A stretch of 33,220 nucleotides of DNA, from NCBI GenBank assembly GCA_018711885.1, contig DVHT01000189.1:1-33220 (forward strand), given 5' to 3'. The position numbers and the translations under genes were made by a program. The notes under the pieces are model-generated. The model worked only from the letters and a program-made list of their open reading frames with translations, was not told where the DNA came from and made no database searches. This document shows, in pieces, positions 9,046 to 16,691 of this stretch (its first letter is position 1; each line of letters starts with the position of its first letter). The stretch comes from Candidatus Choladousia intestinipullorum (GTDB lineage Bacteria > Bacillota > Clostridia > Lachnospirales > Lachnospiraceae).

Positions 9046-10737
9046 TCAGATCAGCTCATAGACCGTTCCCGATATCTGTGCGATCTGCTCAATCGCAGCT
9101 GCATGATCTGCAAGGTTCTGGCTCAAGATACAGAGAACGTACACGGAGCCGTCCGTCTCTACGACTGCTGCGTCGTTCTCAACCTGGTCCCCGTACTCTC
9201 CCGCCAGTTCCCCTGTCTTATTCGCCGACAGCGCCGTTGTTCCTTCCAGACCGGCAGGGATCTTGTTTCTGCGTGTCTGGTTCACCAGATACTCATACAT
9301 TTTCGCCGACGCTTCTGCATTGACGCAGGTTCCGCTGTAAATGCTCTCAAGCAGTCTGAGGCAGTCATTTGCAGACGTGTAATTATCGCCTGCCGGGTTT
9401 TCCTCCAGAAACCTGCGGCCCAGTACAGTCGCAGTGTAGCCGTTCTCCTGGCAGAACTGGTTTACGACCTGCATCCCCGTCTGAGCGTCACCGCCTCCGA
9501 GCCGCTCGATCAGGGTATTTGCCGCCTCATTGTCACTGACCGTTATCATATCCGTGATAAGCTGTTTCAGTTCCCCGTCATAGGATTCTTCAAATGTAAT
9601 ATGGCGCTCCTCAGAAGCCGGATAGCATACGCGGTCATAGATCGCGGCCATGATAAACAGCTTGATCACACTGGCCGATTTCATCTGCCGGTCTCCCTCG
9701 ATGCTGCCCTGCGCCCCCGTCGTGAGATTTTTCACGCTGAAAGCCCATTCTTCCCCGGACTCCATAGACGGATAAAGATAGTCTTCACCGACCTGTTCGA
9801 CCAGAGCATTCATCTTTGCCGCCGCTTCTTCCGTGACCGTTTCCTCTTTCATTCCCTTTTCCGTAAAATACCGGTCAATGCCGTCCGCGATCCCTTCCGC
9901 CATCAGCGGCTGTACAGACGGATCTGACATCCTGGAATCGTCGGACTGGTTCGTCATAAAGCCCATCTCCAGGATCATCACCGGAATCTGGCTCCAGTTA
10001 ATCCCCGTCATATTGTCGTAATACTGCACTCCGAGAGATTCAAACGAAGCTTTGCTGCAGTAGGCATCCAGAATACACTGTCCCAGCAGATAAGAATCCT
10101 CCGCCAGATAGCCGACATACGGATTGTCAGAAGACGGGACCATCGCAAGCGCCCCGCTAACGCTGGGATCATCGGAGCCGTTCGCATGGATGCGGACGTA
10201 AATGTCGCCTCCCTGTTCATAGGCAAGCTGCGCCCGCTCTGCGTTGCTGATCGCCGTATCGTGATCCTCTCTCGTCAGAACGACTTCATATCCTCTCTCT
10301 TCCAGCTCATCCCTCAGCAGCAGGGAAATCTCAAGATTCAGTTCGTACTCTTTCTTATCACTGAATGAGCTTTGCGTGCCGGTCGACGCTTTTGCTTTCA
10401 TCTCTGAAGATCCCGGGCCGCTCGGCTCCTGATCGCTCATGTCGACCCAGCTTCCCTGATGCCCCGGATCGATCGCCACAACAAGCTTCTCCTGCGGCTC
10501 GCTCTCCTTCGTCATCCCGGACTCCCCGGTATCATCTTCCGCTGTTTCTGCTTCCGTCGCAGTCACGGTCCCGGTCGCTTCCGTCTGTTCCGGTCTGCTT
10601 CCTCCGCTTTGTCCTCCCGTCTCGCTGTGACCGGCCCAAAGCCATATGACGATTCCCGCACACAGGAGCAAAATGATCACGACCGCCGCCAAAATCCCGG
10701 TGACAGGGATCTCCTTCTTCTTTTTCCGATTCGCCAT
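9046..10737 (-). CDS. N-acetylmuramoyl-L-alanine amidase (amidase_3) fused to class A beta-lactamase-fold serine hydrolase domain, membrane-anchored
   Basis: TM ILAAVVIILLLCAGIVIWLW; amidase motifs VVAIDPGHQG, YELNLEISLLL, YVRIHANGS, VMILEMGFMTN; beta-lactamase-like SASVIK (SxxK), VSDNEA (SDN), NKTGEL (KTG). ATG 10737 with AGGGGAGGT SD preferred over track start 10797. Confidence 0.85.
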   Translation of the reverse strand: MANRKKKKEIPVTGILAAVVIILLLCAGIVIWLWAGHSETGGQSGGSRPEQTEATGTVTATEAETAEDDTGESGMTKESEPQEKLVVAIDPGHQGSWVDMSDQEPSGPGSSEMKAKASTGTQSSFSDKKEYELNLEISLLLRDELEERGYEVVLTREDHDTAISNAERAQLAYEQGGDIYVRIHANGSDDPSVSGALAMVPSSDNPYVGYLAEDSYLLGQCILDAYCSKASFESLGVQYYDNMTGINWSQIPVMILEMGFMTNQSDDSRMSDPSVQPLMAEGIADGIDRYFTEKGMKEETVTEEAAAKMNALVEQVGEDYLYPSMESGEEWAFSVKNLTTGAQGSIEGDRQMKSASVIKLFIMAAIYDRVCYPASEERHITFEESYDGELKQLITDMITVSDNEAANTLIERLGGGDAQTGMQVVNQFCQENGYTATVLGRRFLEENPAGDNYTSANDCLRLLESIYSGTCVNAEASAKMYEYLVNQTRRNKIPAGLEGTTALSANKTGELAGEYGDQVENDAAVVETDGSVYVLCILSQNLADHAAAIEQIAQISGTVYELI

Positions 10738-10783
10738 GATACCTCCCCTTCTCCGGTTCTTGTTCTTCTTATTATTTCCAGCT

Positions 10784-11377
10784 TCAGGAAGCTTCATACT
10801 CCTTCATTGCATCCGCCACCTGCTGTTCACAGCTTCTCATTGCAAGGATGGTCTGCTCCATCAGTTCTTCCAGCGTCCAGCCAAGCCTCTCTGCTCCTTC
10901 TTTTATCACATCCCTGGAACATCCTGCCGCAAAGCGCTTGTCTTTGAATTTTTTCTTCAGGCTCGATACCTCCATATCGGAAACGCTTCTGGACGGACGC
11001 ATCTTTGCTGCCGCGCCGATCAGTCCCGTCAGCTCGTCCACAGCGAACAGTACCTTTTCCATTTCATGTTTCGGCTCTGCGTCGCTGCAGATACCATAGC
11101 CGTGGCTGCAGATGGAATAGATCATTTCCTCGCTCACTCCGCCTTTTTTCAGCAGTTCCGGCGCTTTTTTACAGTGCTGCTCCGGATAGAGCTCAAAATC
11201 AATATCATGCAGCAGCCCTGTGATAGCCCAGTACTGCGCTTCCGCCTCATATCCCAGCTTTTTTGCATACCAGTCCATCACTGCTTCTACCGTCAGTGCG
11301 TGCTGAATATGAAACGGCTCTTTGTTATATTCTTTTAAAAGTGTAAATGCGTCATCTCTTGAAATCGTACTTATCAT
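10784..11377 (-). CDS. HD domain-containing protein (predicted hydrolase)
   Basis: ITGLLHDIDFELYPEQHCKKAPELL, ICSHGYG; AAGGAG upstream of ATG 11377 (track start 11389 is a GTG). Confidence 0.75.
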   Translation of the reverse strand: MISTISRDDAFTLLKEYNKEPFHIQHALTVEAVMDWYAKKLGYEAEAQYWAITGLLHDIDFELYPEQHCKKAPELLKKGGVSEEMIYSICSHGYGICSDAEPKHEMEKVLFAVDELTGLIGAAAKMRPSRSVSDMEVSSLKKKFKDKRFAAGCSRDVIKEGAERLGWTLEELMEQTILAMRSCEQQVADAMKEYEAS

Positions 11378-11490
11378 CCTGTTCTCCACTCCTTCTCCGC
11401 GTCATTCTGCAAATCAGCCGGCTGAAGCAGTATCCCTGCTCCAAAACTGCGCAGCCGCTTTTTTATTATACACTTTAATGCGATACCGCG

Positions 11491-12198
11491 TCAACACTGC
11501 CTCTTGCAGGCATCGTCGAGTGACAGAAGCTGCATCAGCTCCCTCACATTGGACACGGTCATTTCTTCCCGGGCTCCGTGCTCCATCAGAAATTCCTTTG
11601 TCCGGAATCCCCAGCAGACGGAGATGCAATCCATTCCCGCATTTCGGGCGGTCAGGATATCGACGTCGGAATCTCCCACATAGACGGCGCGGCTGCGCGG
11701 GATGCCAAGCTCCGCAAGCGCCTCAAAAACGGAATCGGGGGCCGGCTTTCTCCGGATCCCCTGCCGTTCCCCGATCGCAACGCGGACAAGCTCCGGGAAG
11801 TAGATATCCCGAAGCTTCTTCACGGCAAAATCCGCCTTATTGGAAACGATCGCCACCGCAATGCCTTCTTTTAACAGCCTGTCCAGCAGAAACAAAATGC
11901 CCGGATACGGCTCCGTCTCGTCCATACAGTGTTCATTGTAATGTGTGCAGAAATCACGGTAGACCTCATCAAAGTCGGGGTTATCCTCGCCTCCGGGCAG
12001 CAGCTGCATGATCAGCCTGCGGATCCCGTTCCCCACAAAGCTGCATATCTCTTCCCTTGTACGTGTCGGAAAGCCATACTTCCCGGCTGTCGCGTTCGCG
12101 CTGTTTGTCAGATCAGACAGGGTGTCAAGAAGCGTACCGTCCAGATCAAAAATAACTGCATCGTATCGTCTGTCTTCTGGTCGCATAGGTATTCTCAC
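11491..12198 (-). CDS. HAD family hydrolase, phosphoglycolate phosphatase-like
   Basis: DAVIFDLDGTLLDTLSDL, AIVSNKAD, RKPAPDSVFEAL, AVYVGDSDVDILTARNAGM. Start could also be ATG at 12186. Confidence 0.85.
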   Translation of the reverse strand: MRIPMRPEDRRYDAVIFDLDGTLLDTLSDLTNSANATAGKYGFPTRTREEICSFVGNGIRRLIMQLLPGGEDNPDFDEVYRDFCTHYNEHCMDETEPYPGILFLLDRLLKEGIAVAIVSNKADFAVKKLRDIYFPELVRVAIGERQGIRRKPAPDSVFEALAELGIPRSRAVYVGDSDVDILTARNAGMDCISVCWGFRTKEFLMEHGAREEMTVSNVRELMQLLSLDDACKRQC

Positions 12199-12243
12199 TT
12201 TCTCTTTACTGAGTCTCCATCATACCATATTCCGGCAGACACC

Positions 12244-12582
12244 TCAAGAAGCCGTTGAAAATTCCACCGTCTTTTCTGATGCCGTATCAAAATTGCCTCC
12301 ATACACTGCACACGGCGCTCTTTTTGCAAAGCTTCTGTATTTCCGGTACATGCGTCCCACGCTGCCGGCTGCATTGCTGGCTGCGATCAGCGCCGCTCCT
12401 GTCAGTACCGTAAACAAAAACCAGAGGAAAAGAAGCACCAGAAACGGAGCCTCCAAAATCTCGATCCCAAACCCCAAAAGTACCGCTGCCTCCTCGAAAA
12501 ACGCTGCAGACACACACAGCCCCCAGCCCTTTGCAGTCAGTTCCGTATCTGTAATTTCTCTTTCCATCCCTGTTCTTCTCAT
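12244..12582 (-). CDS. Small hypothetical membrane protein (112 aa)
   Basis: Hydrophobic segment FLVLLFLWFLFTVLTGAALIAASNAAG; G-rich SD (GGGGG) upstream of ATG 12582; own promoter with LexA-type boxes. Confidence 0.65.
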   Translation of the reverse strand: MRRTGMEREITDTELTAKGWGLCVSAAFFEEAAVLLGFGIEILEAPFLVLLFLWFLFTVLTGAALIAASNAAGSVGRMYRKYRSFAKRAPCAVYGGNFDTASEKTVEFSTAS

Positions 12583-12618
12583 TTCCCCTTACCCCCTGCA
12601 AAATCCATCTCTCATTCC

Positions 12619-12643
12619 GAACTTACGTTCAGAACATTTGTTC
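12619..12643. promoter_or_regulatory. Two tandem LexA/SOS boxes (GAACTTACGTTC and GAACATTTGTTC)
   Basis: Both match the Firmicutes LexA core GAAC-N4-GTTC exactly: 12619-12630 and 12632-12643, 1 nt apart; second extends to CAGAACATTTGTTCTG perfect palindrome. Confidence 0.8.
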
Positions 12644-12651
12644 TGATTCGT

Positions 12652-12680
12652 ATTCTAATACAGATCCGCAGTTTTGGCAA
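12652..12680 (-). promoter_or_regulatory. Putative promoter TTGCCA-N17-TAGAAT of the small membrane protein gene
   Basis: Minus strand TTGCCA (12675-12680), 17 nt, TAGAAT (12652-12657); expected TSS falls in the LexA boxes. Confidence 0.7.
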
Positions 12681-12809
12681 GACCTTTTTTTATCTGACAC
12701 TGGCAGTCTCCTCCCCGGTCTGATACAATAGGCACATACACACACTTAGAAAGGAGATCTTCGCAGCCCCAGGGGAATTGTCTGCTCTTGCGGACTGCTT
12801 TTCAAAGTT

Positions 12810-14360
12810 ATGAATTGTTTCAGCGAAAAAATACATTTATGCATGGAACCGCCGACTGAAGACCATCCGCTGGCCGATCGTGAACGGATCCTTGAGGCGC
12901 TCAGCGAGAAAGGCTTCTCCCCCGTCTCCATGACGCTCCCGGTCCTCCGGAAGCTTTACCCACTCTGCCGGGACAGCGGATGGGATATCACTGCCACCCT
13001 GATCCATACCGAAACAGAAGTCCTCGTCACAGATATTGAGCGCGGAGACACGACAGGCTCGCAATACGGTCTTGCCGCCGACCTCGGTTCTACTACCGTC
13101 GTCATGCAGATGATCGATCTTAATACGGGCGAAACGGTTGCAGAGGCAAAAGCCATGAACGGTCAGATTGCCTTCGGTGATGATATCCTGACACGCATTA
13201 TTTACACAAAGGATCATCCGGAACGCCTCCGGGAAATCACGCAGGCGACGCTCTCCACCTTCCGGAATCTGTTTCAGGAGCTGGAGCGCATCTCCGGCAT
13301 TCCATACGACAGCTGCCCGGCCTTGATCATTGCCGGAAATACGACTATGGTCCATTTTCTGCTCGGGCTGGATGCCTGGACGGTTTTTTCCTCCCCGTAC
13401 GCTCCTGTCGTATCTGATCCCGGCTATTTTTACGGAAGAGAACTCGGTCTTGACTTTTCCGGGATCGTATTCTTCATGCCCGCTCTTTCCAATTATCTCG
13501 GCGGCGATATCACAAGCGGCCTGCTGACGACGGATTTCTATCATCAGGACGGGCTCTCTGTTTTCTTTGATATCGGTACGAACGGCGAACTCGTGCTCGG
13601 AAACAGCAGCTTTTTGCTGGCCGGAGCCGGCGCAGCCGGTCCTGCGCTGGAAGGCGGGATCAGCAAATACGGAATGCGCGCATCGGAAGGTGCGATCGAC
13701 AGGATCACGATATCCGGCGGTTCCCTTACCTTTACCACGATTGGCGGCGGACGTCCCGCCGGAATCTGCGGCTCCGGTATTATTGATCTGATCGCACAGA
13801 TGCGGCTGAATAGCTGGATCGATATCTCCGGACGGCTGGATCCGGACGCGTCGGAGCGCATCGTCTATCTTCCGGAAGAAGAGGAATACGTCGTCGTCTA
13901 CGCGGATCAGAGCGAATCGGCAGACGGAACGATCCGTTACTTTTCCCAGACAAATATCATCCAGTACCTTGATACGAAGGCCGCTGCGCACACCATGATC
14001 GACTGTCTTCTGGAATCATCCGGATTTTCCGCCGACGATATTACTGCTTTTTATACTTCCGGCGCATTCGGTACGTACGCAGATCTGGAATCTGCGATTA
14101 CCGTCGGTATTTTCCCGGATCTTCCGCGCGGACGTTTTCACTGCCTGCACAACAGTTCACTCGCCGGAGCAAAAGAGCTTCTGTTAAACAGGAACCGGCT
14201 GTCCGACATCCGTTATCTGCAGCAGACCGTCTACTGTGTCCAGTTCGCCTCCATGCCGGATTTCCTGATAAAAATGCAGGCTGCAAAGTTTATTCCCCAT
14301 ACGGATATGCGGCAGTACCCGACCGTGGAAGACGCCCTTCACAACATTCATCGCAGATAA
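12810..14360 (+). CDS. ASKHA domain protein (DUF4445), corrinoid activator C-terminal-like, lacking the N-terminal 2Fe-2S ferredoxin domain
   Basis: YGLAADLGSTTVVMQMIDLNTG, MNGQIAFGDDILTRI, ALIIAGNTTMVHFLLGLD, LSVFFDIGTNGELVLGN, AGAGAAGPALEGGISKYGMRASEGAI, ICGSGIIDLIAQM, FYTSGAFGTYADLESAITVGIFPDLP. Start codon uncertain. Confidence 0.85.
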   Translation: MNCFSEKIHLCMEPPTEDHPLADRERILEALSEKGFSPVSMTLPVLRKLYPLCRDSGWDITATLIHTETEVLVTDIERGDTTGSQYGLAADLGSTTVVMQMIDLNTGETVAEAKAMNGQIAFGDDILTRIIYTKDHPERLREITQATLSTFRNLFQELERISGIPYDSCPALIIAGNTTMVHFLLGLDAWTVFSSPYAPVVSDPGYFYGRELGLDFSGIVFFMPALSNYLGGDITSGLLTTDFYHQDGLSVFFDIGTNGELVLGNSSFLLAGAGAAGPALEGGISKYGMRASEGAIDRITISGGSLTFTTIGGGRPAGICGSGIIDLIAQMRLNSWIDISGRLDPDASERIVYLPEEEEYVVVYADQSESADGTIRYFSQTNIIQYLDTKAAAHTMIDCLLESSGFSADDITAFYTSGAFGTYADLESAITVGIFPDLPRGRFHCLHNSSLAGAKELLLNRNRLSDIRYLQQTVYCVQFASMPDFLIKMQAAKFIPHTDMRQYPTVEDALHNIHRR

Positions 14361-14388
14361 TCAGCCGGACATTTTCTGTTCTGCACAG

Positions 14389-14437
14389 AAAAAAGGCAGG
14401 AGACCGGAACCTCAAAACTGGTTCTGCTTCTCCTGCC
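14389..14437 (-). terminator. Intrinsic terminator downstream of the 97-aa acidic protein gene
   Basis: Stem GGCAGGAG ... CTCCTGCC (14395-14437) followed on minus strand by CCTTTTTTCTG. Confidence 0.8.
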
Positions 14438-14458
14438 TTCTGGTATTATACCGATCTG

Positions 14459-14752
14459 TCAGATCTGGATCACAAGATCGGGATCGATCGTAAAGACGTC
14501 CTCATCTTCCTCATATTCGTCATCATCATCGTCGTCCCACTCGTAAAACACGCAGTCATAGGAGCTGATATCAAGCTTCCCATCCTCATAAAGCTGGCGG
14601 ATCAGTTCATCCGACCTGCTCCTGCTGACTGCTATACTGACATCATCGTCACCGAAAAATGTCAGTGTCTGCTCTTCCGGCAGATATTGTGTGTTTGTCA
14701 CATCCGTGACTGCGAGTGCCTTCGTTTCCGGGTGACGGTATAAAATGTACAT
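14459..14752 (-). CDS. Small acidic hypothetical protein (97 aa, EWDDDDDDEYEEDEDVF)
   Basis: Complete ORF with SD GGAGGAATATCTATG; follows MutS-like gene, precedes strong terminator. Confidence 0.7.
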   Translation of the reverse strand: MYILYRHPETKALAVTDVTNTQYLPEEQTLTFFGDDDVSIAVSRSRSDELIRQLYEDGKLDISSYDCVFYEWDDDDDDEYEEDEDVFTIDPDLVIQI

Positions 14753-14780
14753 AGATATTCCTCCTTTTTCTGTTTACAGC

Positions 14781-16490
14781 TCAGACTGCACCTGTCATTT
14801 TTCGTTCCGGCTCCGCCATTTCGCGCGCCATCTGTTCCGCCTTTTCAATGATCGAATCTTCAAAGCCCATCAGATGGAGCAGGCGGATCGCATTGCGCGA
14901 CATTGCACGCCCTTCTTTCAGCAGATAGTCAAATGTAATATTGTCTTCCGTCACCTCCTCCTCAAAATGGCAGTTGCGGTAGACGCCCTCCAGCAGATAC
15001 GTCAGCTCAATATCGTGTGTGGCAGCGAAACACAGCAGACGCTCCTGCGCCATACGCAGAAGGATCTGAGAGGACGCCGCGATACGCTCTACGGTGTTCG
15101 TGCCGCGCAGCACTTCATCCACACAGCAAAACAGCGGCACTTCTTCCACCATCCGGTCCAGAATCCTCTTCAGGGAACGGATTTCTACCATATAATAGCT
15201 CTCTTCTCCCACCAGGTCGTCCCTGAGCGCCATGGAAGAAAAGACGCGGAAATAGCTGGCTTCATATTCTTTTGCAAGTACCGTATGGACCGTCTGCGCC
15301 AGGATTGCCTGCAGGGCGGCCGTTTTCAGGAACGTCGATTTCCCGGAAGCATTGGAACCGGTCACAAGGATGCAGCGGTCCGTATCGATCGAATTCGGGA
15401 CTGGATGCGCGATCAGCGGATGGTACATCTGTTCCGCTCTGTAATGTACCGCACCGCCCCTGTGAAGGACCGGAAGCGTATACTCCGGAAAAGCTCTGCG
15501 GAATGACGCCACTGCGATCGCAGATTCTACCCTCCCCATCTCATCTACGAGAAACTCAAATTCCGGCAGATGTCTGGATACCTCGCCTACGACCGTCTTA
15601 AACTGGATCAGGTCGATATGGAACAGATTGTTCAGGTATACAAAAAGCGTCTGTTCCAGTCCTCCGCCCTGCGTCTCTCCGGCAACGAGGAGCGTCATAT
15701 TGCGCCGCAGCTTTCCAAAAGACGCCGTTGCTTTTTTCATCCGGTCCTTCGAAAGCCGGATCACATCCCGCTTTACGATCTTCTCGGCGGCCTTTAATAC
15801 TTTCTCAATCGCCAGGCAGGAAGTGATATAAGGAGCCACCGGTCTTTTATAATGCTCGTACGTCCCGATGCTGATTCCGATCGCCGCGATCAGCATCAGG
15901 ATTCCCGGCTGGGGATTGAGAAACAGCAGCAGGACGGAACACAGGATCAGGCCGATCATCCCGAAATGCACGAGATTGTTTCCGCTGTCGGCATCTGCCA
16001 GATTGTAAATATAATCAAACACAGAGGTCTGGCCCGTCTTGCCGATCCCCGCGAAGAAATATTCCATCTCTTCCCGCTCTTTTTCATGTTCCTTAAACCA
16101 TGAGACCAGTGTTTCAAATTCCTCCAGTTCTTCTCCGTCCAGTTTCGGCGTGCGAAGCTGATAATACAGATAACTTTCGCCGAGGAACGAACGCGTATGG
16201 TTCATCTGGGCGAAAATCCGGTCCATATCAAGATCGTTCCAGGTAATATCATCAATCTGGAACTGGTCTGTCTCTTTGTTCAAATAATAGTGGCTGATAC
16301 AGTCAAACTCCGTCGGGTCGTAATCCCGTTCCGGTATCTGGCCCCATTCCCTCCGGATCCGGTGCATCAGCAGCCGCCGGTTTTTCTGCCTCTGGTACAG
16401 CAGGATCAGCACAAAAGCAGCGATCACAATCGCAACGATCCCTGCTGCAGTGAGAAGCTGTATCAGATCATAATTTTCATACCCGTCCAT
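14781..16490 (-). CDS. MutS family ATPase with N-terminal and central TM segments (MutS-like membrane protein)
   Basis: Walker A LVTGSNASGKSTFLKTAALQAILAQTV, Walker B VPLFCCVDEVLRGTNTVERIAASSQIL, CFAATHDIELTYLL; TMs AAGIVAIVIAAFVLILLY and FGMIGLILCSVLLLFLNPQPGILMLIAAIGISIG. No mismatch-recognition domain I visible. Confidence 0.85.
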   Translation of the reverse strand: MDGYENYDLIQLLTAAGIVAIVIAAFVLILLYQRQKNRRLLMHRIRREWGQIPERDYDPTEFDCISHYYLNKETDQFQIDDITWNDLDMDRIFAQMNHTRSFLGESYLYYQLRTPKLDGEELEEFETLVSWFKEHEKEREEMEYFFAGIGKTGQTSVFDYIYNLADADSGNNLVHFGMIGLILCSVLLLFLNPQPGILMLIAAIGISIGTYEHYKRPVAPYITSCLAIEKVLKAAEKIVKRDVIRLSKDRMKKATASFGKLRRNMTLLVAGETQGGGLEQTLFVYLNNLFHIDLIQFKTVVGEVSRHLPEFEFLVDEMGRVESAIAVASFRRAFPEYTLPVLHRGGAVHYRAEQMYHPLIAHPVPNSIDTDRCILVTGSNASGKSTFLKTAALQAILAQTVHTVLAKEYEASYFRVFSSMALRDDLVGEESYYMVEIRSLKRILDRMVEEVPLFCCVDEVLRGTNTVERIAASSQILLRMAQERLLCFAATHDIELTYLLEGVYRNCHFEEEVTEDNITFDYLLKEGRAMSRNAIRLLHLMGFEDSIIEKAEQMAREMAEPERKMTGAV

Positions 16491-16599
16491 AGCTGTCTCC
16501 TTCCGCCGTCTGTCTTCGGTTTATTATCCGTCATTATACCAGTCCTGCCCCGTACTTTCCATACTTTTTACAGACTTTTTACAACCTCTGCCCAACTGA

Positions 16600-16656
16600 A
16601 AAAGATGCAGGATATCCCGGCACAGATCCGTCTGCGCCGTCTATTCTGCATCTTTT
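16600..16656 (-). terminator. Intrinsic terminator downstream of ABC exporter operon
   Basis: Stem AAAAGATGCAG ... CTGCATCTTTT; minus-strand T-run CTTTTTCAG. Confidence 0.7.
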
Positions 16657-16691
16657 CTGATTCTGAGTGCTCTGTTTTCTTCTTACTCTTA

